NCBI GenBank assembly: GCA_011523735.1
Contig: WTGB01000128.1
Location: 62,001 to 126,000, forward strand
Source: Chloroflexota bacterium
GTDB lineage: Bacteria > Chloroflexota > Anaerolineae > Aggregatilineales > Phototrophicaceae
Direction of reading: 5' to 3'
DNA: 64,000 nucleotides
Shown: positions 30,001 to 39,263 of the stretch, piece after piece
Layout: each line of letters starts with the position of its first letter
How positions within the stretch are numbered: the first letter of the stretch is position 1
The notes under the pieces: generated by a model
Told to the model about the DNA's origin: nothing
Database searches by the model: none
The model's input: the letters and a program-made list of their open reading frames with translations, nothing else
Translations under genes and position numbers: made by a program

Positions 30001-31694
30001 ACAAAAGGACGATACAATTCCAGTGCCATGGTCTTGGGCAGGCCGCATTGATGCAGCTTCAGTTTTGGACCGATGACGATCACCGAACGGCCCGAATAAT
30101 CGACGCGCTTGCCCAGCAAGTTGCGGCGGAAGCGCCCCTTCTTGCCCTTCAGCATATCGCTGAGCGATTTCAGTTCCCGCCGTCCACGCCGGCTCAGCGC
30201 TTTGCCCCGCTGGCTGTTGTCGATAAGGCTGTCGACCGCTTCTTGCAACATGCGCTTTTCGTTGCGCACGATGACATCCGGCGCGCCCAGGTCAAGCAGA
30301 TGCTTCAGCCGGTTGTTGCGATTGATCACACGGCGGTATAAGTCATTAAGATCGCTGGTAGCGAAGCGCCCTCCATCAAGCTGGACCATCGGACGCAGAT
30401 CCGGCGGAATCACCGGAAGCACTGTCAATATCATCCATTCGGGACGATTGCCGTCGGGTTCGTTTTCCTGTTTCGTCTCGTCCCGGTCAACGACTGTCGT
30501 GCGGCTGCTGCGCAAGCTCTCCACCACGCGCAGACGTTTGGTCGCCTTGCGCCGCCGCTGCTTGGATCTCGATGTCCGCACCTCGTGCCATAGCTCTTCA
30601 GAAAGTCGCGGCAGGTTAAGGTTGCTCAAGATTTCATAGAAGGCTTCGGCGCCCATATTTGCCTGGAAGACGTTGCCAAACTTGCCTTTCAACTCGCGAT
30701 AGCGACCTTCGCCCAGAAATTGCAGGACTTGCAGGCTCTCCAATTCCTTGATTTGCTTTTCGGCGCTGGCGCGCATGATATTCACGCGTTCTTCAAGCTC
30801 TTGCAATTGCTCATCCAGCGAGCTGTCAACATCGATATTGGCGGAGTCGATCTCGCCGCTGATCTTCTCGATTTCTTCCTTGGTCAGTACTTCAATCTCG
30901 CCCTGAAGCGCGCTCAGGTGTTCGTTGACCAGCGTCTGAATCCTGGAAATATGATCATTGTTGATTGTTTCGCTCTTGGCGACCACAACCGCGGAAGCCG
31001 ATTTCAGGCCGATATCCTCGCCCGCTGTTTGCCCGAGCAAGGACTCGACGCGGCTCTGCGCCGTCTGCGCCTCGCTCATGACCTCATCGCTCAGCCGCGC
31101 CAATTCACCTTCAAAGTGCTCTCGAATCGCCTTGACCTTTTCGTCAAATTGCCCGGCAAGCTGGTCGCGATGATCGCGCAATTCGGTCATCTGCGCATCG
31201 ATGGCGGCGGAAAGCTCTTCCTCCTTCAATTGGAGTTCTTTCTCTATTCGAGCAATCGCCTTGCCCCGCGCATCTTCATCAACGGTTGTGATGACGTATT
31301 GCGCGAAATAGAGCACACGATCCAGGTTGCGCCGGCTGACATCGAGCAGCAGCCCCAAGTAACTCGGCACCCGCCGCGTATACCAGACATGGGCGACCGG
31401 CGCCGCCAACTCGATATGTCCCATCCGTTCGCGCCGCACCGATGAACGCGTCACTTCGACGCCGCATTTGTCGCAGATGATGCCGCGATAGCGGATGTTC
31501 TTGTACTTCCCGCAGTAGCATTGCCAATCCCGGGTGGGGCCGAAAATACGCTCGCAAAACAGCCCGTCCATTTCCGGACGGAGCCGCCGATAATTGATTG
31601 TCTCTGGCTTGGTGACTTCCCCATAAGACCAAGAACGGATCTGTTCTGGCGAAGCCAGGCTAATACGCAATGCGCTAAAGTCTTTCGCCTCCAA
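27078..31694 (-). CDS. rpoC: DNA-directed RNA polymerase beta' subunit
   Basis: 1538 residues from TTG 31694, with a perfect AGGAGG (31707-31702) seven bases upstream. N-terminal zinc site: [19 protein letters not shown]. The catalytic Mg-binding NADFDGDQM lies near 29750-29771; [36 protein letters not shown] (bridge helix and trigger loop neighbourhood) and [18 protein letters not shown] are present. Residues about 130-330 form a long, highly charged coiled-coil insertion before the clamp region. rpoB is not upstream; the next gene is divergent moeA. The gene is thus a single transcription unit with a consensus promoter (31854-31883) and its own terminator. Confidence 0.98.
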   Translation of the reverse strand: MEAKDFSALRISLASPEQIRSWSYGEVTKPETINYRRLRPEMDGLFCERIFGPTRDWQCYCGKYKNIRYRGIICDKCGVEVTRSSVRRERMGHIELAAPVAHVWYTRRVPSYLGLLLDVSRRNLDRVLYFAQYVITTVDEDARGKAIARIEKELQLKEEELSAAIDAQMTELRDHRDQLAGQFDEKVKAIREHFEGELARLSDEVMSEAQTAQSRVESLLGQTAGEDIGLKSASAVVVAKSETINNDHISRIQTLVNEHLSALQGEIEVLTKEEIEKISGEIDSANIDVDSSLDEQLQELEERVNIMRASAEKQIKELESLQVLQFLGEGRYRELKGKFGNVFQANMGAEAFYEILSNLNLPRLSEELWHEVRTSRSKQRRRKATKRLRVVESLRSSRTTVVDRDETKQENEPDGNRPEWMILTVLPVIPPDLRPMVQLDGGRFATSDLNDLYRRVINRNNRLKHLLDLGAPDVIVRNEKRMLQEAVDSLIDNSQRGKALSRRGRRELKSLSDMLKGKKGRFRRNLLGKRVDYSGRSVIVIGPKLKLHQCGLPKTMALELYRPFVISKLVEYNYASNVKGAKRIIERERPEVWEVLEEVIRERPVLLNRAPTLHRLGIQAFEPLLVEGKAIQIHPLVCSAFNADFDGDQMAVHVPLSEQAVKEARELMLSTRNLLKPSDGAPIVGPSKDMVLGNYYLTMDPTVEMVALRSRADEFRSESVLYSGSQKVGIAFRSNGYYYAQFRNVPNSQLYLDETAVDENGRPQILQSAVDRTVEALLGGEIDCMLANAYEMRKYLRAKGLEDQLEITNLHERRVVVDMDEVEYLYRLGLVNLHSPILLGNVYDEREPQYEPEICTVGRAIFNRILPDEMRFVQETLGKRGLQNLVARCYQVIGGERTTEVVDAIKNYGFHYATISGTTIAVSDLEIPDERAEILRQAEEVVTRAERDFRRGLMTEEERYQITIDEWNRAKDYLQEHIQDTLDPYGPIAIMALSGSTKGGFGPITQLSGMRGLMADPSGRIIDLPIRSHFRGGLNALEYFISTHGARKGLADTALRTADAGYLTRRLVDVAQDMIVNRWDCNTHRGFRVRRSDDIAGQSIEERIVGRCSAENIVDPESGALLVARNEMIDEDIAASIQNSALEAVEVRSPLTCDLIYGVCALCYGRDLGTGDMVNIGAAVGIIAAQSIGEPGTQLTLRTFHSGGTAEVRDITSGLPRVEELFEARRVPKGQAEMTEIGGVLRLTERADGARIATIIDSKVDSEKLVVPEGWDIEVADGKDVRKGAVIARNGDDEMVASLTGKVHIEERDIYIRFEDSKEEEHEIPANARLRKNIYDGMTVLPGEQLTEGSKNPHQILRVLGAEATQLYLLSEIQEVYRSQGVPIADKHFETVIRKMMCKVQITESGDSDLLPGELVDQLELRQLNQNLIAEDKQICKGSPVLLGITKAALSTESYLSAASFQHTIKVLAGAAIEGQVDPLHGLKENVIIGKLIPAGTGFHAYQDREAVAPAVTLEAQGALDFDALGDQDDFENMLSEL

Positions 31695-31853
31695 GGCGTA
31701 ACCTCCTCTGCGCTATACTGCTGTACATGAAAGTGTTGAAGAACAATTGAAATGCACGCGTATGATCACCGTAGATGATTAAAAGGCGTCAGGTACCACA
31801 AGACCTGCGCCTGGACCAACTGTGATATCTCCGCGATTTTCATAGACCAAGGC

Positions 31854-31883
31854 ATTATACGACGCTCGCTTGGAATTTGTCAA
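31854..31883 (-). promoter_or_regulatory. Consensus promoter of rpoC
   Basis: Minus strand: -35 TTGACA (31883-31878) and -10 TATAAT (31859-31854), both perfect, with an 18-base spacer. Predicted start near 31847, leaving a leader of about 150 bases before the TTG start at 31694. The 317-base gap 31695-32011 holds this element, the rpoC leader and the moeA -10 box. Confidence 0.85.
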
Positions 31884-31969
31884 GGCAAATCGCCGCCGAC
31901 GCCAGCGTCGGATTCCTGCGGCTTCCATGCGCTCTTGCGGGAAACAGTATCTAGCAGGATCGGCGATTA

Positions 31970-31978
31970 TGTTATAAT
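31970..31978 (+). promoter_or_regulatory. Extended -10 promoter of moeA
   Basis: TGTTATAAT gives an extended -10 element (TATAAT at 31973-31978). No good -35 is seen, as is common for extended -10 promoters. It lies 34 bases before the TTG start and is divergent from the rpoC promoter. Confidence 0.6.
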
Positions 31979-32011
31979 TGTCGCGTTTTGCGATCTCGCA
32001 GGAGGAAAACC

Positions 32012-33259
32012 TTGACGCCTTTGCTCAATGTCGATAACGCTCTGACCAACATCCTCGCCGATTTGCAGACCTTGCCTGCCGAGACCATCTCGCTCCCTGA
32101 ATCCCTCGACCGCGTCATCGCCTGCGATATCGTCTCGCCCATTGACCTCCCGCCCTTCGACAATTCAGCCATGGACGGCTATGCCATCCACCATGAGGAT
32201 AGCGTGGACGCCAGCCCTCAGCAGCCCGCGCGGCTTAGCGTAAGCATGGATATCCTCGCTGGCGACGCCCCGCCCGGGCAACTGGAGCGTGGCAGCGCCG
32301 CCCGTATTATGACCGGCGCGCCAATCCCGCCCGGCTGTACGGCTGTCATCCCGGTCGAAGACACCGATGACGAATGGCAGAAAGGCGATGTCAGCCCGAC
32401 GCCGTCTGATGTGGGCCTGCGCAAATGCCTGAGCTTCGGGGAGAACATTCGCCGAGCGGGCGAGAACATCAGCGCTGGCGCAACCATCGCGCCCGCTGGG
32501 ACGCTCATAGGACCAGCAGTGATCGGCATGCTGGCTGGCATCGGCTGCGCCAAACTAAGCGTAATCCGCCAGCCGAAAGTAGTCATATTAAGCAGCGGCG
32601 ATGAGCTGGTAGATGTGCATCAGGCGCTTGAGCCCGGCAAGATACGCGATACCAACAGTTACGCGCTCGCTGCGTTGATTCGCAAATCCGGCGGCATTCC
32701 CATTCGCCTACCAATCGCCAAAGATAGCTTGGAGTCGATTCGCGCCCTGTATCGCCGCGCCCTGGAGATCAATCCTGACATGATCATCAGTACGGCCGGT
32801 GTCTCAGTTGGGGCGGCTGATCTCGTCAAAGTCGTGATGGACGAGCTCGGCGACATCGACTTCTGGCGCATCAATATGCGCCCGGGCAAGCCGCTTGCTT
32901 ACGGCACGCTGCAAGGTCTGCCATTCTTTGGCTTGCCGGGCAACCCGGTCTCGACGATGGTGACATATGAAGTCCTCGTCCGCCCGGCTCTGGCGAAGAT
33001 CGCCGGACGCGCGCGCAAGCCGCGCATCGTTACGGCGACCATCGCTGACGACATGAAGTCGGACGGGCGCCGCAGTTACAATCGCGTCACGCTAAGGCGT
33101 GAGCAGGATCGCATCATCGCGCGCTCCACCGGCATCCAAAGCTCGGGCGCGCTGATGTCGATGGTCTTGGCTGAGGGCTTGGCCATTATACCCGAAGGCA
33201 GGAACCATGTGTCCGCTGGGGAAGAACTGTCTGTACTGCTGCTGAAAGATTTAGATTGA
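32012..33259 (+). CDS. moeA: Molybdopterin molybdenumtransferase
   Basis: 415 residues from TTG 32012, with AGGAGG at 32000-32005; an in-frame ATG at 31988 lies before this Shine-Dalgarno. Inserts molybdate into adenylated molybdopterin. Conserved blocks are PPFDNSAMDGYAI, RIMTGAPIPPG, VILSSGDEL, GVSVGAADLVK, INMRPGKPLAYG and FGLPGNPVSTMVTYE, followed by the small C-terminal MoeA domain. It belongs functionally with moaC and the moaD-moaE fusion at 10900-12116 but sits apart. The VKOR gene follows after 16 bases. Confidence 0.96.
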   Translation: MTPLLNVDNALTNILADLQTLPAETISLPESLDRVIACDIVSPIDLPPFDNSAMDGYAIHHEDSVDASPQQPARLSVSMDILAGDAPPGQLERGSAARIMTGAPIPPGCTAVIPVEDTDDEWQKGDVSPTPSDVGLRKCLSFGENIRRAGENISAGATIAPAGTLIGPAVIGMLAGIGCAKLSVIRQPKVVILSSGDELVDVHQALEPGKIRDTNSYALAALIRKSGGIPIRLPIAKDSLESIRALYRRALEINPDMIISTAGVSVGAADLVKVVMDELGDIDFWRINMRPGKPLAYGTLQGLPFFGLPGNPVSTMVTYEVLVRPALAKIAGRARKPRIVTATIADDMKSDGRRSYNRVTLRREQDRIIARSTGIQSSGALMSMVLAEGLAIIPEGRNHVSAGEELSVLLLKDLD

Positions 33260-33275
33260 GTTCAGAGAGGAGCTG

Positions 33276-33773
33276 ATGAATCCAGACCTGAACCGTCCGA
33301 TGAGCCGGAGCGGAGCGCGCAATCCAGTATTGCGCCGTATTCAGTTGCTGCTGATTCTCGTGGGCGTATTCGTCTCAGGATATTTGAGTTATCTCAAGCT
33401 GGCTGACGCGCCGGCGGTCTGCGTCGAATCCGGTCCTTTCAACTGCGATGTTGTGCTCAACAGCCAGTATTCCGAGCTGGCCGGCATCCCGATCGCGTAT
33501 CTGGGATTCGCCGTCTATGTGATCATCGGGCTGATCCTGTCGCTGGAGAATCGGCATCGGGTTTTGCAACAGTACGGCAGCTTGATTGCCTTCGGCATTG
33601 GCTTATTCGCCTGGTTATTCTCCATGTGGCTGGTCTATGTGCAATTCGGCCTGCTGAAGGCCGTCTGCCCCTGGTGCCTGACGCACGAGACAAACTTCAC
33701 CCTGCTCTTTCTCACGATTGTGTATCGCGTCTATCGCGAAACGCTCGGCGAAGGGAGCGAACAAGCGAAATAA
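33276..33773 (+). CDS. Vitamin K epoxide reductase family protein
   Basis: 165 residues with four membrane segments. The loop cysteines Cys49 and Cys57 (AVCVESGPFNC) and the active pair Cys131-Pro-Trp-Cys134 are present, together with LNSQYS. Bacterial VKOR reoxidises a DsbA-like thiol oxidase and passes electrons to quinone, supporting disulphide formation outside the membrane. Unlike many bacterial homologues it has no fused thioredoxin domain and no partner gene nearby. The start has GAGAGGAG upstream; the gene probably shares the moeA transcript. Confidence 0.92.
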   Translation: MNPDLNRPMSRSGARNPVLRRIQLLLILVGVFVSGYLSYLKLADAPAVCVESGPFNCDVVLNSQYSELAGIPIAYLGFAVYVIIGLILSLENRHRVLQQYGSLIAFGIGLFAWLFSMWLVYVQFGLLKAVCPWCLTHETNFTLLFLTIVYRVYRETLGEGSEQAK

Positions 33774-33794
33774 AAAGGTGGCGCATTCGCCACC
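33772..33794 (-). terminator. Terminator in the VKOR/S1-protein convergent gap
   Basis: Stem GGTGGCG (33777-33783) and CGCCACC (33788-33794), 4-base loop. Read on the minus strand it is followed by five T (33776-33772), so it suits the S1-domain gene. The plus-strand side has no T-run. Confidence 0.7.
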
Positions 33795-33823
33795 CTAGTC
33801 TGCTCTAGAATCTGCCAGGCGTC

Positions 33824-34510
33824 TCAGGCTTGCGAATTTCGCAGCGTCCGAGCCAGAATCTCCTCTTGTTTTTGCCGATGATTGCTTTCCGCTATCTTCC
33901 GATGATTGGAACGGTCGCTGGAGTCATCGTCCTGCCGCATCGCGCGTTGGAAAGCTTGCGCCATTGCGGTTGGCACGTCGTCTTCTTCGTCCTCATCATC
34001 TATTGTTTCCGGCTCTTCCGCAGCGGATTTCATCGATAAATCAATCTGACGCGGACGGCCGTTCTTTTTGATCACCCGCACCTCAACTTCCTGTCCAACG
34101 GCGGCGACATCGCCCGGCGACTTCACATAACCGTCAGCCATTTCGGAGACATGAACCATGCCCGGGCGTTCCGCGCCGAAATCAACGAAGACGCCGAAAT
34201 CTTCCACGCGGATGACTTCGCCGGTATAGGTATTGCCGCGCTTGATCGTCTGCCAGGGCACAGCGGGCGGCTTATCCAGCGTCAATGCGACATGACCATC
34301 CCGGCGGGTCTTGTAGACCCAGGCCGTAATCTCGCTGTCCTGCTGTACAACGTCTGCGAAGGCGCGCTTTTCCTGCTCCCCAAGCTGGGAGATATGCAGC
34401 AAAGCATCCTGCCCGGTGCCGATATCCACCAGCGCGCCATACAAGCCAAGACGTCTGACCTTGCCCGTTACTTCTGCGCCGATCGCCAGCGCGAGTGCCT
34501 CTCCTGCCAT
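33824..34510 (-). CDS. Protein with two S1 RNA-binding domains
   Basis: 228 residues. S1 domain 1 is at about 9-80 (GAEVTGKVRRLGLYGALVDI, then ALLHISQL). S1 domain 2 is at about 90-162 (GNTYTGEVIRVEDFGVFVDF, then GMVHVSEM, then EVEVRVIKKN). The C-terminal 65 residues are charged and low in complexity, probably disordered. It is too short for ribosomal protein S1. RNA binding is likely, perhaps as a translation or RNA-turnover accessory factor; the role is unknown. It stands alone between a terminator and a lipoprotein gene. Confidence 0.8.
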   Translation of the reverse strand: MAGEALALAIGAEVTGKVRRLGLYGALVDIGTGQDALLHISQLGEQEKRAFADVVQQDSEITAWVYKTRRDGHVALTLDKPPAVPWQTIKRGNTYTGEVIRVEDFGVFVDFGAERPGMVHVSEMADGYVKSPGDVAAVGQEVEVRVIKKNGRPRQIDLSMKSAAEEPETIDDEDEEDDVPTAMAQAFQRAMRQDDDSSDRSNHRKIAESNHRQKQEEILARTLRNSQA

Positions 34511-34561
34511 CTTGCTATTGCTCCCCCCAAAATCAAAACTGGCAAATTGCCGCCGGCGCGA

Positions 34562-35251
34562 CTAACCTGTTGGGCAAAGGTCCGCATCGTCGGCGCTCTC
34601 GCCAACGAAGTCGAATTCACCTTCCATGTAAGTTGTAAATGCCGTGAAACCGCGCCATTCATACAACTTGACGCATTCCAGCGAGTTTTCCATTTCCTCC
34701 GCGTCCAGATACATCGCGCCGATGATCGGACTGGACACCGATACTTCGCCGGTCGCTGGATTGGCGACATAGACATAGAGTATCAACGGCCTGTCCAAAT
34801 AGATCAACGCCAAATACCCCTGTTCATCGCTGGCCTGCTCGCCAAGAACATAGTCAGGCTCGCCATAAATATCATAGACGGGACCAAAGGTCATAAGGGG
34901 CGCCGTCTGCAGCAGTAAAAGCGAAACCGTCTCTCCATCGCGGCTTAGAACTCGACAGCAGCTTGGGTTTTCGCCTTCGGCAAAGGTGAAGAGCCTGGCA
35001 ACGCTGCCCTCTTCCGGCGCTGGTTCCTCGCCGATTTTATAACGGGGATCGCTCTCGATGTGCGCCCTAGCATCGAGATAGCGAGTCTCGCCTGGCACAA
35101 TATCGTTCCAGCAAGGCGCCGCGCAGGGTTCGCCGCTAAGCAGACTAGTATCGCTGAGCATAGAATCATTGAGGAGATTAATTTCGGACGAGCATGCGGC
35201 CAGCGCAAATGCCGCAAAGAAAACTATAAGAAGGAGCCAGCCGCGTTTCAT
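34562..35251 (-). CDS. Putative lipoprotein of unknown function
   Basis: 229 residues. A signal peptide ends in LAAC, with Cys20 as the predicted lipidation site. The mature part has five further cysteines in pairs or near-pairs (PCAAPCW, PSCCR) and a single late one (SLECVK), plus CPTG at the very end, compatible with disulphides outside the cell. No domain is recognised. The start at 35251 has AAGGAG upstream. Short lipoproteins with PCAAPCW-like motifs seem typical of this lineage but I cannot name a family. Confidence 0.6.
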   Translation of the reverse strand: MKRGWLLLIVFFAAFALAACSSEINLLNDSMLSDTSLLSGEPCAAPCWNDIVPGETRYLDARAHIESDPRYKIGEEPAPEEGSVARLFTFAEGENPSCCRVLSRDGETVSLLLLQTAPLMTFGPVYDIYGEPDYVLGEQASDEQGYLALIYLDRPLILYVYVANPATGEVSVSSPIIGAMYLDAEEMENSLECVKLYEWRGFTAFTTYMEGEFDFVGESADDADLCPTG

Positions 35252-35352
35252 CCGAGTTCACTTTCCTTAAACATCATGACGACAACAACAGGCGAGCATC
35301 ATATCAAAAGCCTCAGATATTGTACAGGTCGGCCGAGAATGGGCGTATTATC

Positions 35353-37479
35353 CTATGCCTTGGTCAGCGTAAGTTCGTAGATGCCGATCGTCCCGCCGTA
35401 CTGGTTGCCATAACGCGTGGCGATGACAGTATAGGGACCATTCTCCGGCAAGACAAAGCCGCTAATCCGCGAATCAGTCGTTCTTCCTGTCAAACCCAGT
35501 TCAATCGGATCGCCGTCATCGTTGGACGCCAACTCCCGTCCGCTCGGTCCGATCAGATACAAATTCGTATCCAGGGCAAGCGTGACGCCCGACAGGCTCA
35601 GGTTGACCGTTTCTCCGACGGTCCCGTCGAATTGGTAGACATCAAAGGTGTTGCTAGGTGAGATCGTGCCCCGTACCGGGAGGCCGCTTTCGATTGAGGG
35701 CGCGCTCAGCGCTTCTTCTTGATAATCTAATGTGCCGCTGCCCGCGTCAATGAAACCGGCTTCGCCAGCCACCGCAAAGCCAGAAGGCTGCACCGTGAAA
35801 TTGGTGACGAAACGCTGCCCCGGCTGCGGGAATTGCCGCTGACGAGAAATCACCAAGCCATCGACCTCAATCTGAAGCGTAAAATTAACCGGCGCCGGGA
35901 AGTCGACACAGGGGTCTTGGTACCAAACTTCCACCTCGTATGTTCCCGCCCGCAAGAACCCTTCGGGCCAATAGACATAAGACACCGGCGCGCCGCTGGC
36001 CGGGACACAGTTTGCATTGCCAACTTCTTGCAGGATTCCGCCAGTTGTCCCAGCTGGATTGTCATCAAACACCGACTCGCCGAGCGGATCGCGGACAAGC
36101 AACTGCAAGTCGGCACTGGAACTCCAGAACAGGCTGACCTCAACATCACCCTGCGGCAAGTTCAGTTGGCTTGCTGCGGTCGCGGCATTGCCCGTTGGAC
36201 CCGTCAAGGTCAACTGGAATTGCCCTACTGTGCCGCCGGCTTCCTTAGCATAGCGTGTGGCAATGATCCGATAGGTGCCACTGCTCAGAAGCCGAGTATC
36301 CGCGACGAATGAATTTGTCGTTCCGCCGAGCGCCGCGTCATCGTTTACATCGATCACAGCGCCGTTGGGGTCCAGAATCTGCACGAGTGTGTCAAGGCTG
36401 TCGCTGAGGGCCTGCATATCAACAGAAACCAGCTCGTTCGCGACGCCTTCAAACGAATAGGTGAGGAAGGGTTGCGCATTGCTGATCTCGCCGAAGACGG
36501 GCACATCCCGCGCGATCGGCGTCGGAACGTCCGCGGCAAAATTATAACTGCTCGGCAACTGCGTCACGCTGGCTGGAGGATGGAGCCCGCCCGGAACAAC
36601 TTCGGCAACGGAATCACCGCCGAGCACGAAGCGCCCGACGTAAATATTCTGCTGCCCCAATGTTCCCGGGGACAATACGTCCTCAATTGCGCCGCTGGTC
36701 GCGCCATCAATGATGACATCAACCCGAAACGGCACAGAGGCCGTCAACGCATCACAAGCCTGCTCGTAATAAATGATGATTTCATAGCTGCCAGTGGGCA
36801 AGAAACCCGGCTGCCAGGTAGCGGTCTCCTCCGGACTAGCGCTGATGATCTCGCACAGCCCGTTGGCATCAAAGCCGAAGCCGCCGCCGTTCTCAGTCGA
36901 GCGTGAATTCCAGAACAATGTCTGCCCGATAGGATCGCGAACCTCGAGATCCAAATCAGCCGCGCCTGACCAGGTCAAGCGCACCTCTATGCCAGCGCCG
37001 AGCAAAATCTGATCGGGCACAGTCGCGACTTCCACGACTTCCGCTGTAGCGTCGCCCGCCGCCAAGTTGAAAACCAAGTCGAATGTCGTGGCTTGCAAAT
37101 CGGACCCGGGCGCCAAATAGATGAAGACAAAATAGCGACCGCCACTGTTTAGCAAAGCATCGACGGCTACCGATGCGCCCGGTCCCTGCGCCGCGCTGGA
37201 CTGCGCAACCATGTTGCCGTTTATGTCACTGATGTGGAGCGCCAATGCGCCGCCGCTGACATTCTCCAAGGAGATGCTCGCTGTGGTATTTGCGGCAGCG
37301 TCAAAGACATAGGTGACCGCGCTGGCATCTGGACCCAGGGACTCGGATAAGGTCGTACCGGCCACCAGGAGGCGGCTACTGTCCTGCGCCAGCCCAGGCG
37401 CAGCAGAGATCACCGCAAGCGCCAAACACAGGAGCAGCCAGGCGCATCGTCTCCGCCCATTCAGATTTCTTTCGGACAT
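35353..37479 (-). CDS. Secreted protein with duplicated PPC-like beta modules
   Basis: 708 residues from ATG 37479 (GGAGG seven bases upstream; a second ATG at 37497 lacks this). Signal peptide ends near ISAAPGLAQ. After an N-terminal PPC-like domain, two module types alternate. Type A is LTWSGAADLDLEVRDP and LFWSSSADLQLLVRDP with a later YEIIIYYEQACD or YEVEVWYQDPC. Type B is FGEISNAQPFLTYSFEG and RGTISPSNTFDVYQFDG, each ending TVIATRY-like then LTLT. Type B matches pre-peptidase C-terminal domains. No catalytic domain is seen, so it is probably an adhesion, binding or surface protein. Confidence 0.65.
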   Translation of the reverse strand: MSERNLNGRRRCAWLLLCLALAVISAAPGLAQDSSRLLVAGTTLSESLGPDASAVTYVFDAAANTTASISLENVSGGALALHISDINGNMVAQSSAAQGPGASVAVDALLNSGGRYFVFIYLAPGSDLQATTFDLVFNLAAGDATAEVVEVATVPDQILLGAGIEVRLTWSGAADLDLEVRDPIGQTLFWNSRSTENGGGFGFDANGLCEIISASPEETATWQPGFLPTGSYEIIIYYEQACDALTASVPFRVDVIIDGATSGAIEDVLSPGTLGQQNIYVGRFVLGGDSVAEVVPGGLHPPASVTQLPSSYNFAADVPTPIARDVPVFGEISNAQPFLTYSFEGVANELVSVDMQALSDSLDTLVQILDPNGAVIDVNDDAALGGTTNSFVADTRLLSSGTYRIIATRYAKEAGGTVGQFQLTLTGPTGNAATAASQLNLPQGDVEVSLFWSSSADLQLLVRDPLGESVFDDNPAGTTGGILQEVGNANCVPASGAPVSYVYWPEGFLRAGTYEVEVWYQDPCVDFPAPVNFTLQIEVDGLVISRQRQFPQPGQRFVTNFTVQPSGFAVAGEAGFIDAGSGTLDYQEEALSAPSIESGLPVRGTISPSNTFDVYQFDGTVGETVNLSLSGVTLALDTNLYLIGPSGRELASNDDGDPIELGLTGRTTDSRISGFVLPENGPYTVIATRYGNQYGGTIGIYELTLTKA

Positions 37480-37798
37480 GCTGATGCCTCCATCCAATCA
37501 CCGCCAGGTTCCGGCTTCGCTAGGAAGTTTATACGCTTCGCGAAACGCTCGCCACACGAAAAGCCCACGCTTTTAATACGCTAGCTGTAAACAGGGTACG
37601 ATGATATTGCGACCTGAGCTCTAAAGCCCGCCCTCGCAATCAACCGCGATTTCTGGGTTTCCGGCGCTTTCACGAGGGCAATGCGATGATTCTACAGTCA
37701 AAACCAGCCAGCTTCAATTAGCAATAGGGCGTTTCGCTACCTGTAAGATGATCGCTAATGTGTCTAGGCAAATGGACGGGAACATAGGCAGGACCATC
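37480..37798. other. Divergent intergenic region
   Basis: 319 bases between the secreted PPC-like gene and the LysM transpeptidase gene, both expressed outward. A TATAAA-like -10 is visible on the minus strand close to the PPC-like gene but without a good -35; it overlaps an imperfect palindrome around TTCGCGAA. No small gene or RNA was recognised. Confidence 0.35.
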
Positions 37799-39259
37799 AT
37801 GAGAAAAATTTCCGCGCTTTTCCTAACTGTATTTTTGTTTTCGCTGCTGCCGGTCCGCGCGCAGCCGATCGCGGAAGTGACCCATGTCGTCTTGCCAGGC
37901 GAGACGCTGGGTCTCATCGCCCAGCGCTATGGCGTCAACCTTTACAAGCTCGCTGCGCTAAACGGCATCAGCAACGCCCACGTTGTCTACTCCTGGCAGC
38001 AACTGACAATTCCATCTGAGGCGGCGGGGACCGTCCCGGTGGTGGAAGCCGTCGGCATCCATATCGTGCGGCGCGGCGAAACCCTGGACAGCATCGCCAA
38101 ATCTTATGGCATCGACTTGCTCGAACTGCAAGCGCTGAACGGAGCCTGGTCGTGGCTTATTTATCCCGGCGATGAATTGGCGCTTCCCGTTGAAGGGCGC
38201 GAAGCGGAAACCGTTGCAACAGTCAGCGCCGAACCGCCGGAGACAGCACCGCTCGCGGACCTCAGCAGTGAATATACTCACACGGTCCGGGGCGGCGAGA
38301 CGCTGGGCACGATCGCGACCAGCTACGGCGTCAGCCTCTACGACTTGCAGAAGCTCAACGGCATCTGGACTTATCTGATCTATCCAGGTCAGGAGTTGGC
38401 TATCCCGGCTGGCGGCAGACCACCGGCTGAAGCCCCCGTGAACGAGCCAGTCGATCAGCCGCCGGCGACAGTCGAGGCGGCGCCCGCGATAAAGCCGGAC
38501 ACTCACATCGTCCAGCGTGGCGAAACCTTGTTCAGCATCGCGCAACGATACGACGTGCCGGTCGACCTGCTGATGCAAGCCAATGGCATCGGCGATCCAC
38601 GCCGAATCCACTCCGGGCTGGTCCTGCGCATCAGCAATCTGGAAGCGGCGCCCCCGCCGCAATCGGCCGGCCTCAGCGCTTCGCCCAACGTGAATCGCGA
38701 ACAGTACACCGTGCTGCCAGGTGAGTTCCTTTCGACTATCGGCAACAAACTGGGCATGAGTTGGCTGGCACTCGCCGAGATCAACGGCATCACGAATCCT
38801 GACTCGGTTTATGCCGGTGCTGTGCTGCAGATTCCCACAGCAGAAGAGGCCGCTCGCTACGGTCCGGTAATCCCCGTACACCTGGATCCCGGCGCGCATA
38901 TCGGCATCGGACGCGAAATCGTCATCGTCCTCAGCACACAACGAGCCTACGCCTATGAAAACGGCGTCTTGCAGCGCAGCGCAATTATCTCAAGCGGCTT
39001 GCCCGCCACACCGACCATCCAGGGCAACTTCAAAATCACGCGCAAGCTGCCGTCACGACACATGGTCGGTCCAGGCTATGATTTGCCCAACGTGCCTTGG
39101 GTCAGTTACTTCTTCGCTGGCTACGCCATCCATGGCACCTATTGGCACAACAACTTCGGCAGGCCCATGAGCCACGGCTGCGTCAATATGACAACGCCCG
39201 ATGCCAAGTGGTTCTATGACTTCGCGCCTGTCGGCACGCCCGTGCATGTCCGCTACTAA
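37799..39259 (+). CDS. LysM repeat L,D-transpeptidase
   Basis: 486 residues from ATG 37799 with a signal peptide (MRKISALFLTVFLFSLLPV, cleavage near AQ). Five LysM domains follow, each opening with a PGETL or RGETL-like turn: VLPGETLGLIA, VRRGETLDSIA, VRGGETLGTIA, VQRGETLFSIA and VLPGEFLSTIG. The C-terminal YkuD domain has the catalytic SHGCVNM with HGTYWHNNFG before it. It should bind peptidoglycan and make 3-3 cross-links or anchor proteins. The longer frame from 37748 lacks a signal peptide at its end. Five LysM units is more than most relatives have. Confidence 0.93.
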   Translation: MRKISALFLTVFLFSLLPVRAQPIAEVTHVVLPGETLGLIAQRYGVNLYKLAALNGISNAHVVYSWQQLTIPSEAAGTVPVVEAVGIHIVRRGETLDSIAKSYGIDLLELQALNGAWSWLIYPGDELALPVEGREAETVATVSAEPPETAPLADLSSEYTHTVRGGETLGTIATSYGVSLYDLQKLNGIWTYLIYPGQELAIPAGGRPPAEAPVNEPVDQPPATVEAAPAIKPDTHIVQRGETLFSIAQRYDVPVDLLMQANGIGDPRRIHSGLVLRISNLEAAPPPQSAGLSASPNVNREQYTVLPGEFLSTIGNKLGMSWLALAEINGITNPDSVYAGAVLQIPTAEEAARYGPVIPVHLDPGAHIGIGREIVIVLSTQRAYAYENGVLQRSAIISSGLPATPTIQGNFKITRKLPSRHMVGPGYDLPNVPWVSYFFAGYAIHGTYWHNNFGRPMSHGCVNMTTPDAKWFYDFAPVGTPVHVRY

Positions 39260-39263
39260 CGCG

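Noticed and set aside
28764-30341. 525-codon open frame on the plus strand opposite rpoC
   Set aside because: It lies fully within a secure rpoC gene and shows no known motif; long antisense frames are common in GC-rich coding DNA.
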